In this document: positions 1 to 11,860 of the stretch, in pieces
Layout of the letters: every line of letters begins with the position of its first letter
Numbering within the stretch: the stretch's first letter is position 1
Source of the DNA: Populus alba
Taxonomy: Eukaryota > Streptophyta > Magnoliopsida > Malpighiales > Salicaceae
Reading direction: 5' to 3'
Length of the DNA: 64,000 nucleotides
NCBI RefSeq assembly: GCF_005239225.2
Contig: NC_133289.1
Location: 13,748,889 to 13,812,888 of the forward strand
Notes under the pieces: model-generated
Database searches by the model: none
The model's input: the letters and a program-made list of their open reading frames with translations, nothing else
Told to the model about the DNA's origin: nothing
Program-made: the position numbers and the translations under genes

Positions 1-2233
1 CATATTTGTATATGGAATATTTAGATGAATGATAAAATATGTATCATAAAATTTTGTTATCAAGATGCGTTTTTGTTGTGATTGTGATTTTTGTTGTCTT
101 GATTTTAGGGTGAAAAAAATACATTTAGGATTATAAAAACTAAACAATAATAAAAAAATTGTTAAAACGATCATGAAATCATTGACAGAAAGACAATTTG
201 GTCTGTCATTCTATCGATAACCCACTTTATCAAAAACTTGTAAAAGGTTTAGGTATTTACGACATAATTAACAAAAAAAAGTTCCATCAAAATTTAAGAT
301 GTTGAAGACGTTACTAATAGAATATCTACAATGAATATTCCATCGGTATTTGAATTTCTGATAGATAATAAATCCTCGTTGACAAACTTTATGACGACAA
401 GTTTCCATTGACAATTTCATTGAGAATTCAAATACCAATGGATTTTATTCTAAACATCAATTAAATATTCCGTCAAATATTTTCAATTTTTTGGTAATGA
501 ATCAAGATCAAATCAAAAGGGTTTTTTTTCAATTTGATACTTGGTCAAAATTTAATAAACCTTTCAAATTCTTTGCAATTTCAAAATAGTTTATGGGTTT
601 TCAAATCTTTTCAATTGAAGTCAAAATGAGCTATAAAATTGATTTTTTTAATTAAGTTTTGAATCAAATTAACGGAATCTTCCAAATTTTTTCATTTTAA
701 TGTTTTGGTTCTTGGTCATTAATTCCTTCAAATACCCCCCCACCCCCAATTTTTGTAAATCTTCACTTATTTTATAATGTCCAATTAAAATTTTTAACAA
801 AGTAGAGTCTGATCTCAAACATATATATATTTTGTCTTTTTTTTTTTTGCTAATGACAGTTATGGTGTTTTTTTTGGCTTCTCAAATAGTACCTTTATCT
901 AATATTATAAGAAAATAATATTTAGCTAATCCCTAAGTATCACGAGGAGACAAGCAAGACTTGAAATTTAATGTGCGGTCCAGCATTAAATTGAAACCAT
1001 ATTACTTTCTTCATCTCTTTACTTTTTTCCTTTTATGAGAGAGGTATGACTATGAACAATGTGAAATCCACTATATTGGAAATTTAAAAAAGGAAAAAAC
1101 AAGAAATAAAAAATAAAGCATATATAAGAAATATATATAAAACCTAATCTACATGAAAAAAGAAAAGAAGTTTGGAGTACATTTGCAAACATAATAAATA
1201 AAACATAATGAATGTTGCCCATGCTTCTTGGGCTAGTCAAACCAAAGAATTACGGCCAACAATGGTGAATGAGCTCTTTCTTTGTATCCTCTCTCATAAT
1301 TACAGCTACGCTCAGAAAGACTCTGAGCTTCAGCCCCGACATAGTTGTGGTGAGAGTCTTTTAGAGGAAAGAGTGGTGACGTGGACGCAATATTCCTTCT
1401 CAAAAAGTCTTAAATAACATACCTATATTTCCATCTTCATTTCCACACAAATAGAAATAATAACCGAGGAATTATGACAGTTGGCTTAAATTCGAATCTC
1501 GAGGCAGCATCTAAAATAGTATGAAGGATGCTTTCTCACGTTCATCTGGGGAAAGAAATTACTCTCTGACTGACATATAAATTGATCCGAGGATTAACAG
1601 AAGTAAGAGTTTTTTGCTATTTATTGTTCTGATTGCATGATACACAGGAGCCCGTGATATCTGTAGTTCCTGCTCCGAACTCTAAAATTCTTGTTCGAGT
1701 CCTTCATTATCTTTAGATCAATTGTCCATAAAGAATGCTAAATAATTACTCCACTAAATGTCCAGTTTATTGTGCCATTTTCTTGAAATTTCAATGCCGC
1801 TAAAGTAAAAGCAAGCTATGCTTGAACCAAAAATTTGTACGTGTACTTGGAAAATCTAAACGAGGGCATTGCTAGGCTCTCGATCATTCACTTCAAAGCG
1901 AGATCATATGGTAATCGTCGATGTAGTCATTGCTTCCAAAGGCTAAAACAACAACCGATTTTCTCAGGTAATCAATCGGTTAGGTTCCTTCTGCTCATCA
2001 ATGTTCTTAGTTGATTCAGTGTGGACTCAAAATTCTGAACTTGTTAGCATAGAATTACTTAGTGTTTGCCCAACTCATCAAGGATGCCGCAACTGCCGAA
2101 GCATAGTTGTGTAAACCACCACATATTTTTGACTCAGATGTGCAAGGATCCGCAAAGGCTGGAGGATACAACACTCCCAGCATCTCACCTGTAAATCATT
2201 GATTCAATGAAGTATGTGTGTATGTGTTTGTGT
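1..2233. other. AT-rich intergenic DNA, possible CACTA-like end at 180-500
   Basis: No gene is supported here. Between about 180 and 500 there are scattered degenerate motifs such as ttccatcggtatttg and ttccgtcaaatatt that resemble the CCGTCGGTAAATT-type subterminal repeats of plant CACTA elements, but no CACTA terminus is visible and the match is weak. The stretch 1200-1420 is less AT-rich and has a 69-codon open frame with no motif I recognise. A TG-rich stretch (about 2215-2235) precedes the hairpin described next. Confidence 0.3.
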
Positions 2234-2623
2234 GTAAGCTTGGAACGCACTGTCATTGTCTATCCCATTTTGGTTGAGGAAACCATGAGAACTAGGTAGC
2301 CCTAAATTTATTGCTAGCTACCTTGCCCTCGGGACCTTCATATTTTTCTCGCTTTAATTTCTCCATCAGGCTGGTAATTGTTGTTTTCCGGAGAGGTGTA
2401 GGAGAATGAGAATCCTGAAAACAATAATTACCAGGCCGATGGAGAAATTATAGCGAGTAACGGATGAAGGCTCCGATGGCTAGGTAGCTAGCAATAAAAT
2501 CCAGCAGGTTACACTGTTTCTCATGATATCATCGACCAATATGAGATAGATAATGACTGTTGTTCCGATCCTACCTCTCTCGCACGAGCTCCAATTTAAG
2601 AACTTGTCCCGTTCCAAGCTTAC
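2234..2623. repeat. Long imperfect foldback hairpin (MIR-like or foldback MITE)
   Basis: The core arms 2313-2392 and 2413-2492 are reverse complements over 80 bp with 13 mismatches by hand alignment, separated by a 20-nt loop. Pairing continues outward with interruptions to gtaagcttggaacg (2234-2247) and its complement (2610-2623). The right outer arm carries about 50 nt absent from the left. Such a stem is typical of either a young plant MIRNA gene formed by inverted duplication or a foldback element. I recognise no known mature miRNA in it. The sequence does not show whether it is transcribed. Confidence 0.75.
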
Positions 2624-2690
2624 ATTATATAATGCGTGTTTATACACACACGCAACGTATTTTGTTTTTTCATAATTAAATGAGTTGATG

Positions 2691-4086
2691 TGTTTGATTT
2701 TTATATGATTTTATCTATTCTTGTTTTTAATTTTGTGTTAGTTTATTTTAAATACTTCTATTTTATATAGTTTTTGTTTGTTTGTTTTTATTTATACGAA
2801 TATATTCATGAAAGCTCATTTAGAAGCTAATTAAATTAAAAAATTTACCTTCGAAAGGTTGTGCACTCATTCTAAGAAAGAAGAGGAGGAAAGTGAAATT
2901 TCTATTGCAAATATAGGAAATTTTTGTACTAAAAATCTCAAGAATGAATTTCGGTAAATCATACATAACTTTCTCTACAAATATTAGAAATATTAGAATT
3001 ATGAGATCATGGTGTAAAAGCAAAGCTAAAAGTAAGATCTAAAACTTTTACATTTATAACTTTTTAATCATTCTGAGGCTCGAAGGCAAAGGTTGAAATC
3101 TAACAATTTTGGAAGGAAAATCCAAAAACAAATAAAAAAAGATTTTAATTAGAGCAAAAATAAAATAAGAGATTAAAGGAAGAGACCATGATCAGAGAAG
3201 AAGGAAAAAAAGAGGTTCTTTTACCATTGGAAGTCCCAAAATGGAGAATGAGAAGAAACTAGATGCTGCCTTAGAGTGACTCGTCAACCAATTCCAAGAA
3301 ACAAGTTTTATTCTTCTCCTTATTTTTTCTTTGATGTACATGATTTATTTCATATTCATTGTGAACTCAAGTTATTTTTGTAGGACTTCGATGTAGTCCA
3401 TTTTTTATTACACAATTTAAATTTCAAGTTATTTTATTTTAAATTTCTTTCATGTTGAGTTTTTATCTTTGATCTTATTGCTTATAATTTTCTGGCAAAT
3501 TATTGATTGATATAATGAATCATGATAAGATTAAGAGGTAATTTATTATTAGAAGCTTTCAAGACTAAACACCATTAGTTAAGTAAAAGATGAAGATACT
3601 TTACCGCGATTAATATGATTTTAGATTAAGAGAAATTCAAAGAATTTCATGAATCTTCAAATAATTTAATTTACGTAGAGATATGTTGAATTATTAGGTG
3701 GAGATATTTTTAAAGTTGTTTGAAAGAAAACAATGAATAATTAAGGGATCTTTTAATCATCAACATGAGAATTTAGAATTTGATAAAAAAAATAAAATTG
3801 TGTAGGATTAATGAAATGAAATGAAAAGCTCTGAATTTATTTTTATTATCTCTATAACCTTAAGTTTTATTCTCTATTTCTTTTAATTTACTTTTGTTAA
3901 ATAATTTAGTTTAATTTATATGGTCAATTCTATACAATTTCGGTTTGATTTCTAAAAATAATTAATTTGATAAATTTCAATACTCAATAACATAATTAGT
4001 CTTTGTGGGTTCATCGCTTTTTTCAATTAAAGGAAAAGCAAAAGCATGACGAAATTCTTTACCACCTATTGTCATTATTACTAATT
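2691..4086 (+). repeat. 5' LTR of the Athila/Tat-type element
   Basis: It starts at TGTTTGATTT and matches 10256-11860 along its length; for example, the phrase cattcatgaaagctcattta-like near 2805 recurs near 10378, and aattaagggatcttttaatc near 3739 recurs near 11558. The inner boundary is uncertain: clear similarity runs to about 3979, with weaker matching (ctttaccacctattgtcatt against ctttaccatgtattgtgatt) to about 4086. Confidence 0.8.
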
Positions 4087-4199
4087 GGAATGAGTTAGCA
4101 CAAAGTTGTACAAAAAGTATTTTTCTATTGCCAATATAGCAAAGTTAAGGAATTATATTACCATATGTACTCTATTTGAGAATGAATCTTTTCATGAAG

Positions 4200-5070
4200 C
4201 ATAAGAGAGATGTAAAGATATATTAAAAAAATGTCCACATCATGAAATTCTAGCATAACTTCAAGTCCAAACATTTTGCAATGGTTAATCATGGTTGACT
4301 AATAGCTTAAGGAGGTTTGATGAGTAAAACTCATAAAGCAGCTTATAAACTTTTGAAAGAATTGACATCCAACAATTATTAATGGCCTTCTAAGAGAGCA
4401 ATGCAATGAAAGGCATATGGAGTTTTTGAACTTGATTTTATTACCATATTAACAACACAAATGACAACATTATCTAAACAAATAGGTAAGATGAATGTTA
4501 ATGCTATTCAAACAAGGAACTTTGCCCAACCAAATTATTGTATAGGAAATCACTCAAGTATCAATTGCCAAATGAGAAGCCTTTTGCCCAACCAAATTCC
4601 AAGGAAGTTAATTATCTGTCCAATTTCCAATGTCAAAACAATCCTTATTCAAACACCTTTAATTCCAGATGGAGAAATTACACTAATTTTTCATGGAGCA
4701 CCAATCAAGGGGTAGCTAAACCAACTTAAAATTTTCAATAGCAAGAAAAAATTGAGGAAATATTCATGTAATACATGCAAAAGATAGATTTTGCAATCCA
4801 AAATAATTTAACTTCAATTTGTATCCTTGAAGCTCAAATTGATTAGTTCTCAAATATTCTTACAGAGATGACACAAGGAACTTTGCCAAGTAAGATTGTC
4901 ACCTATCCTCATGAACATGTCAAAGCAATATATATCATTGAGAAATGGGAGGGCAATTGAACAACCATAAAAACATGGTTTGAGCAAGATATAGTTGATC
5001 ATCACGAGGAGACCAAGATGAAGATGGATGAATTGGAGGAGAAAATAACCAATCAACAAGCTTAAAAGTC
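4200..5070 (+). pseudogene. gag remnant of the Athila/Tat-type element
   Basis: Broken reading frames keep gag-like phrases of this lineage: a WPSKRAMQ / YGVFELD stretch (about 4383-4435), KMNVNAIQTR (about 4488-4517), then NNPYSNTFNSRWRNYTNFSW (about 4633-4692), the characteristic C-terminal gag segment. Frames shift several times and contain stops. The assignment rests on my recognition of these phrases; a profile search against retrotransposon gag families would settle it. Confidence 0.7.
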
Positions 5071-5339
5071 AACTAAAAATAAAAAAAGCTTCAAAGCCCA
5101 AGACTTCAAGGGAGTTTATATCAAACACTAATTCTCTTTTAATTATTTATCCACTTGTTCCTTTTCCTTAAAGACTTAAAAATAATAAGGTTGATAATCA
5201 ATTTTCTAAATTTCTTAGTATTTTTAAGCTATTGCATATTAATATTCCTCTTATTGAAGTTTTTTAAGGATATTTTATCAAATAATCAAAAGTTAGAAGA
5301 TCATGATAAGGTAATGTTAATTGAAGAGAGTAGTGTAAT

Positions 5340-5790
5340 TCTATAAAAGAAGTTGCATGCTAAATTGAAAGATCCAGGGAGTTTTACAATTCCTTGCATT
5401 ATAGAAAATTCTTATTTTGAGAGATCTATGTGATTTAGAAGCAAATATTAATCTTATGCCTTTTTTAGTTTTAATAAAATTAGTTCTTGGAGAAGTAAAG
5501 CCTATTATGATCTCTTTACAATTAGCAGACAAATATATGAAGTACCCGAGAGAAATCATTAAAGATGTTTGGGTAACAATGGACAAGTTTTTATTTATTT
5601 ATTTTTCTATTCATTTTATTGTGCTAGACATGGAGGAGGATGGTGAAAATACCTTTAATTGTAAGATGACCTTTCCTTGCTACAAAAAGAATATTAGTTG
5701 ATGTCCAACTTGGAAAACATATTTTTAGGGTTGATAATGAGCATGCCACTTTTAATGTATTTAAGACTATAGAGTTTTCTTATGAAGTAT
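5340..5790 (+). pseudogene. Retroviral-type aspartic protease remnant
   Basis: Following the phrase PGSFTIPCIIENSYFER (about 5376-5425, with a frame change), an open frame at 5417-5701 reads MRDLCDLEANINLMPF..., where the family has a catalytic triad CDLGASINLMPF. The usual catalytic D is followed here by L-E-A rather than L-G-A, and ISLQLADKYMKYPREI and IVLDMEED follow. It continues in another frame (DVQLGKHIFRVDNEHATFNV-like) to about 5760. The domain is recognisable but frameshifted. Confidence 0.75.
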
Positions 5791-6179
5791 ACTATTGTTT
5801 TCAAACTAGTGATATGGATGTGGTGGTAGTTGAAACTTATATGGTTGGATTTTTTATAGTTGAAACTTGAACTTAGACCATTTCCATCAAATTTAAGGTA
5901 TGTTTTTTCAGGCCAAGACTCTACTTTTCTGGTTATTATTAATGGTTCTTTGAGTGATGTAAATGAAGAAAAGTTGTTAAGAGTCTTAAGGGAGCATAAG
6001 ATGGCTTTGAGATGACATTTTCTTAGATATAAAGGGAATTAATCATTTGATTCATATGTATAATATTATAGTGGATGGTATTTTCAAACTGATAGTTCAA
6101 CCACAAAGGAGATTGAGTTCATCAATACAAGAAATAGCTCATAAAAAAGTTTTGAAACTCTTAAATGTTAGAATTATTT

Positions 6180-6900
6180 ATCCAATCTTGAATAATGTAT
6201 AGGTAAGTCTGGTTTAAGGAGTCCCAAAGAAAGGGGGAATAAATGTGATAAAGAATAACAATAATAAAATTATACCAACAATGACAATCACATGATGACG
6301 AGTATGCATGGGTCATTGAAGACCTAATAATGCAACTTGAAAACATCATTTTTCATTGCCTTTTATTAATCAAATGTTAGAAAGACTTGTTGGCAATTCT
6401 TACTAATACTTTATAGATGGGTATTCCAAATACAATCAAATCGTAATTGCTTATGAAGACTAAAAGAATACTACTTTTACTTGTCCTTATATAGCTTTTG
6501 CATAGCCTTTTGGTCTTTGCAATGCTCCAGCCATATTCCAAAGATGTGTATGATGTCCATTTTATCTGACATGGTGGAAAAGTTTATAGAAGTGTTAATG
6601 GATGACTATTTAGTTTTTGATTATTGGTTTGATAATTGTTTATCTAAATTTTGTTTGGTTTTACATCATTGTGAGGAGACTGATTTAGTTGTAAATTGAA
6701 AAAAATGCCATTTTATGGTCAATGAAGGGATAATTTTTGGCCATCAAATTTATTTTTAAGGAATTAAGGTTGATCAAGCCAAAATAGAAGTTATTAACAG
6801 ACTCCCACGACTAGATAATGTGAAGGGTATGTGAAGTTTTTAGGGTCTTACTAGATTTTATAAACAATTCATTAATGATTTTTTCTCAAATTACTAAACC
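6180..6900 (+). pseudogene. Reverse transcriptase remnant
   Basis: The frame at 6225-6290 reads GVPKKGGINVIKNNNNKIIP, the conserved start of Athila-type RT. It is followed by SLPFINQMLERL (about 6360) and then 6481-6699, where MMSILSDMVEKFIEVLMDDY contains the catalytic xxDD core (here LMDDY; usually FMDD or YVDD). Downstream are CEETDLVVN, then KCHFMVNEGI and VKGM-KFLGLTRFYKQFI-like phrases to about 6875. Stops interrupt the frame and the LCNAP segment is damaged, so no functional enzyme is encoded. Confidence 0.85.
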
Positions 6901-6949
6901 TCTTTACAATCTTTTGGTAAGGATACACAATTTGATCTCTCTCATCAAT

Positions 6950-7340
6950 TCTTGCATGCTTTTGAAACATTGAAGAAAAAACTAATTTTAGCACCATTTT
7001 ACCTAATTGGAATTTACCTTTTGAATTGATGTGTAATATTATTGATTTTTCTATAAGGGTTGTTCTAGGGAAAATAAAAGATAAAAAAATTACATTATTT
7101 ATTATGGAAGTAGAACTTTAACAAGAGCTTAACTTCACTATGCCACTACTGAAAAGAATTATTAGAGATTGTGTTTATTTTTGATAAATCTTATTCTTAC
7201 TTGATAAGTTCAAATGTGCTTATCTATAATGATCACTCCACTCTTAAGTAGTTTCTTTCAAAAAAGGATGTTAAACCAAGATTTCTTTGACGGGTTTTAC
7301 TTTTACAAGAATTAATGGTTGATCACTTATCTCGGATTGA
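6950..7340 (+). pseudogene. RNase H remnant
   Basis: FELMCNIIDFSIRVVLGKIK (about 7019-7080) matches the RNase H start of Ty3/gypsy polyproteins, where DASDYAVGAVLGQ is usual. YYGSRTLTRA (about 7099) and LHYATTEKNY (about 7131) follow, then a HSTLK-F-SKKDVKPRFLRRVLLLQELMVDHLS-like series across frames to about 7335. Several stops are present. Confidence 0.7.
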
Positions 7341-7569
7341 GCATTAGAGTGGGGATGATAAGAAACAATTGCCACTTAGTGAAATATTTCAAGATAAGCA
7401 TTTGATAGCTATACAGATTGTTCCATGGTACACTGATATAGTCAAGTATTTGGTGTCATGAATTTTACCTCATGAGATGACAGATCAACAAAAGAAGAAG
7501 TTTTTCTCCAACTTGAAGTACTATTTTTACGAGGAACCTTTTCTATATCAAAATTGTACAAACCATATA

Positions 7570-8695
7570 ATTAAGATATGTGTACTAAAAAAAGAGATGG
7601 AGAGCATACTCTAACATTGCCACTCATTGGAAGTAGATGGTCACTTTGGAAGAGCAAAAATGGAGGTAAAAATTTGCAATTTGAATTTTATTAGCCTTCT
7701 ATTTTTAATGATACTTTTAGCTTTATTAATTCATGTTGTCAATGTCAATAATTTAGGAATATTTCTAGGAAATATAAGATACATTTGAATACAGTGAATG
7801 AATTGTTTAAAGTTTGGGGGATAGATTTTATAGGTTCTTATCCATCTTTGTATTTTAATAAATTTATTTTGGTGACTTTGTCTCCAAGTAAGTGGCATTT
7901 GTTGCCTTTCCAACCAATGATGCTAAGGTTGTTGTGAATTTTCTTTGAAAAAATATTTTTCTTCTTAATTTAGCACTCAAAGGGAAATAATTAGTGATGG
8001 CAGGAACTTTTTTTGTAACCATTAAGTTCAAGCTTTACTTACTAAGTATGAAGTTTCTTAATTTGTGGCAACATCATATCATCCTCAAAGAAGTAGACAA
8101 GTTGAAGTGTCCAAATAGAGAGGTAAAACACTAACTATAAAAGACCACTAATGTCTCATGGAAGGATTGGATATGAAAATTAGATGACACATTATAGGCT
8201 TATAAAACAACATTTAAAACACTAATTGGAATGTCATCTTATTGGTTAGTTTATAAAAAAGCATGTGATTTACCCATGGAGATAGAACATATAGCTTATT
8301 AGGCTATTAAGACACTTAATTTGATTTAAAGGCCATAGTGAGAAAAAAAATGTTGCAAATAAATAAGTGGAATGAATTTTGCAATTATGCTTATGAAAAT
8401 GCTTATATTTACAAGAATAAAACCAAAGGATGGCATGATAAGAATATTTTGAAAAAGAGGATTGAAGTGGGGCATAAAGTTTTATTATTCAATTCAAGAC
8501 TTCAACTTTTTCTAGGAAAATTATGATCAAGATGGCCAAAACCATTTATTATGACTCATATTTTTCTATATAGAGTGATTAAAGTTTATCATGAGACAAA
8601 AGAGACATTCAAGGTCAATGGACAAAGGTTAAACCCTTATGTGGATGGAGAATTTAGCATGCAAAGATTTTCCATCAACCTTGTCAGTTTCAAAT
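7570..8695 (+). pseudogene. Integrase remnant
   Basis: Fragments in several frames follow integrase order: HCHSLEVDGHFGRAK (zinc-binding HHCC part, about 7617), ELFKVWGIDFIGSYP (about 7800-7845), REIISDGRNFFCNH (about 7980-8020), ATSYHPQRSRQVEVS (about 8069), and finally an intact-looking open stretch at 8338-8526 with NEFCNYAYENAYIYKNKTKG and VLLFNSRLQLFLGKL, the C-terminal module. FKVNGQRLNPY closes the domain near 8610. Stops and shifts throughout make it non-functional. Confidence 0.8.
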
Positions 8696-8699
8696 AATA

Positions 8700-10255
8700 A
8701 TTTTTTGAGAGGCAACCCAAATTTTTATTTTATTATTCTCTTTATTTTCAGTTTAGTGTTTTTTTTTTTTAATTTGTCTTTTTATAGGTTTGCATAAGTT
8801 TGGAGGTTCTCTAATGAGTTATATGGTTGCACTTTCTTCAAGGACAACATTCAAATGCAAATTGAGGGAGCATTTTGTATTTTTTCTCAATTTATTTCCA
8901 TTTCTCTTCTTTCTCACTGAGGACAACATTTTAATTAAGTTTAGGGGAAGAGAGTTTATGTTATTTTATTTAAAAAAAAATAATAAAAAAAAGAGTTGTT
9001 TTGGTGAATAAAAAAGCCTTTGATAAGAATATGTTTGAAAGTGATTATAATTATTAGGAAAAACTCTTATTTCTTGAGTCTTTCTATTAATCTTTGACTT
9101 GATTTTGCTTAATTTGAGATTTTCTATATTCAATGAATACTTATCATGATAATCAATTGTTTAACAAACCTAGATAAATTTTATGTGAATATTGTAAATT
9201 TAGATTATCTCTACAAACTCTAGAGTATGTTTGATGATACTCAAGGTGAAACCCTAAATAAAATATTAATTGAGAAATGATTTAAGCTTTCTTTGAATTG
9301 ATTAAGTCTTTCATGCTTACCTATCTATCATTTTTGTCAATAGTCACCCCTTTGAGCTTTTTTGAATTATACTTTGGCCTTATAACTTTTTTAAAAAACA
9401 TTATATTCCCTACGTTATATATGCTTAAACACTAATATCCTCACCTTTTAAGAGAAATAAGTTTACGCAATCTCATTCTTAGAAGAGCATGTAAGGTGTG
9501 AGAGATAAAAAGTCTTCAAGGAAATTTTATCACATCCCATGTTATAAAATATGTTGTGATTACACTGGTTGATATTACATGATGTACATTTTTAGTAGAA
9601 GAAAAAAAAGGGTGTAGAGCTTGAAATAGTATAATAAATGATGACAAGACTAATTATAAAAGGATTCTTCCTCTTTGTTAATGTTAAAGATTTCTGTTTT
9701 TTTAAGCCTAGATCTTTGGAAAATGATAAAGAGAGATGTTTTTGAAGATTGAAAGGATTGGGAAGTAGTATATGAGTTTGAAGTGAGTGTGTTCTATTTG
9801 TGTTAAAAATCTAGCTCTCTTATTTTGTTTAAATCTTATCCTTTCTTTGTAGCCCTCACTTTAGCCTTACATTACAAGCCTAATAAAGACCTATTGATCC
9901 TTGGTAATATTTTGTTTTACATTAATAGAGAGTGATTTGAAAAGCAAGCTTATGAAGTTTGAAATATCAATGTCATAACTATAGATCCATTTCATATTTA
10001 CTTGTTTAAAAATAAACAAATCATTTGTGGAGCTAACAATGAAGTCAAAATGAAAGGTATACATGAATGAGAGCATTGATAATGAGGTGTTATCGAGTTT
10101 TGAATCAATTTTTAGACTTGTGTGTTATTGAATGATTCCTTTGGATTACAAACTTCAGGCAATCTTTGAAGCAACAAATTTTATGAATTAAACTAAAACT
10201 TTTTTTTAATTCTTGTTTATGGACAAGCAAGAAGTAAGTTTAGGGGTATTCAACG
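8700..10255 (+). other. Non-coding 3' internal region of the retrotransposon
   Basis: After integrase comes a tract with cactgaggacaacattttaa and aagtttaggggaagagag (about 8918-8955), the kind of spacer usual downstream of integrase in Athila/Tat elements. No env-like frame can be supported. The purine-rich aagtaagtttagggg directly before the 3' LTR (about 10232-10246) may be the remains of the polypurine tract. Confidence 0.5.
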
Positions 10256-11860
10256 TGCTTGATTTTTATACAATTTTTACCTACTTTAGTTTTTAATTTT
10301 ATGCTAGTTTGTTTTAAATATTTCAATTTTATATAGTTTTCATTTATTTATTTTTATTTATATGCAGGACTAAATAAATTCATGAAAGCTCATTTATAAG
10401 CCAATTAAATAAGGAAATCTACCTTAAGAGGTTGTGCACATATTTTAGGAAAGAAGAGGAGAAGGAGAGATAAATTTTTTATTGTAAGAAAAGGAAGTTT
10501 TCATATAAGAAATTTCATGAATATATTTCGGTAAATCAGACATAAGTTTATCTTCAACTATCAGAATTATACGATCTTGGTATAAAAAAAAGTAAGAGGA
10601 AGATCTATAAGAATTATAAGTTTCTATAAATTTATAAATTATACTATCTAAATCTAAATAGGGCTTGAAGTCAAGGTCAGAATACGCCAATTTTTAAAGA
10701 AAAATCAAGAAACAAATAAAAGGATATTGTTACAGGTTGTAAATAGCACATAATTAGGAAGTAATGTAAAGCCTAATTATAGGGATTTTAATTAGTTTAC
10801 TTTCCTAATATAGGATCCTAATTGTAGGGATTCTAATTAGTCTACTTTCCTATATAGGGTTCCTATCTTGTATATAAGGGATAGATTCATCAATGTAAAA
10901 GTAAGAGAGAATATATGTTTTCTTCTTCCATGTTTTCAGATATTTTAGACCAAAAAAAGAATAAGAGATTAAGGGAAGAGACCATGATCAAATAAGAAGA
11001 AGAAGAAAAAAAGTTCTTTTATAATTGAAACAAAAAGAAAAGGAGCAAAAGGGAGAACAAGATGTTGCCTTGGAGTGCTTGGTCAACCAATTCCAAGCAA
11101 ACAAATTTTATTTTTCTTCTTAATTTTCCTTTGATGTATTCTATATAGAATATTAAGAACATGATTTATTTCAGATTCATTATAAACTAAAGTTATTTTT
11201 TTAGAGGTTTGACGTAGTCTAGTTTTGATTACACAATTTAAATTTCAAGTTATTTTATTTTCATTTTTTTTATATGTTGAGTGTTTATCTTTGTTCCTAT
11301 CCCTTATAATTTTCTAGAAAATTGTTGTTCGAATTAATCGTAATGAGATTGAGAGGTAATTTATGATTAGAAGCTTTTAGGATAAAATACTATTAATTGA
11401 GCGAAAATTAGAGATACTTTACTAAGATTAATGTGATTTTAGATTGAAAAATAAACCAAAGAACTTAATGAATCTTCAAATAATTTAATTTACATAGAGA
11501 TATGTTGAATTATTAGGTTGAGATATTTTTAATGTTGTTTGAGAGAAATCATTGAATAATTAAGGGATCTTTTAATCATCAACATTAGGATTTGGAATTT
11601 GATAATAATAAATTGTGTAGGACTATGTAATATCAAAAGTCCTATATTTATTTTTATTATTTCTACAACCTTAAGCTGCATTCTTTATTTATTTTAATTT
11701 ATTCTTGTCAAATAATTTAGTTTAATTTAGGTTTTAAGTTCTATAAAATTTCTATTTGATATCTAAATCTTAATATTTAGCAGCATACTTAATCCTAATG
11801 AATTCCACGCTTTCTTTTCCTCAAAAACTTTACCATGTATTGTGATTTTGTTTACTAACA
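10256..11860 (+). repeat. 3' LTR of the Athila/Tat-type element
   Basis: It begins TGCTTGATTT and parallels the 5' LTR. It is interrupted by the nested insertion at 10728-10938; taking that out together with one 5-bp site duplication leaves 1389 bp, close to the 1396 bp of the 5' copy. Divergence between the two LTRs is high by eye, indicating an old insertion. Confidence 0.8.
10728..10938 (+). mobile_element. Nested 211-bp LTR-like insertion (solo LTR or TRIM)
   Basis: It starts TGTTACAGG, ends TGTTTTCA (TG...CA termini), and is bounded by GATAT at 10723-10727 and 10939-10943, a perfect 5-bp target-site duplication. The 5' LTR has an uninterrupted sequence at the matching site, an internal 'empty site'. 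Inside is a near-tandem duplication of about 45 bp (10772-10816 and 10817-10860, each cctaatt..agggatt..aattagt..actttcct) and a TATA-like tgtatataaggg (about 10869). No coding sequence. Solo LTR and TRIM cannot be separated from this copy alone. Confidence 0.85.

Larger units (their letters stand above)
2691..11860 (+). mobile_element. Decayed Ty3/gypsy LTR retrotransposon, Athila/Tat type
   Basis: Two similar LTRs in direct orientation (2691 to about 4086, and 10256 to about 11860) flank a plus-strand internal region with, in order, gag remnant, aspartic protease, reverse transcriptase, RNase H and integrase. Protease-RT-RNaseH-integrase order defines Ty3/gypsy. Every domain has multiple stops and frameshifts, so the element cannot make a polyprotein. 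The LTR lengths agree (about 1.39 kb each) once a 216-bp nested insertion plus its site duplication is removed from the 3' copy. No target-site duplication is evident outside the LTRs and the primer-binding site is not recognisable, in line with considerable age. About 1.5 kb of non-coding sequence lies between integrase and the 3' LTR. Confidence 0.88.

Noticed and set aside
1208..1417. 69-codon open frame
   Set aside because: No domain, no splice or promoter context, no recognised homologue.
1480..1510. Possible tRNA T-arm (ttcgaatctcg)
   Set aside because: No acceptor stem, D-arm or anticodon loop can be folded around it.
2313..2492. Assignment of the hairpin to a known miRNA family
   Set aside because: No mature sequence I know, including miR156-408 family members I recall, could be found in either arm.
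5155..5346. Hydrophobic 63-codon frame that looks like a membrane peptide
   Set aside because: It lies in the retrotransposon between gag and protease and is AT-rich Leu/Ile/Phe coding by composition.
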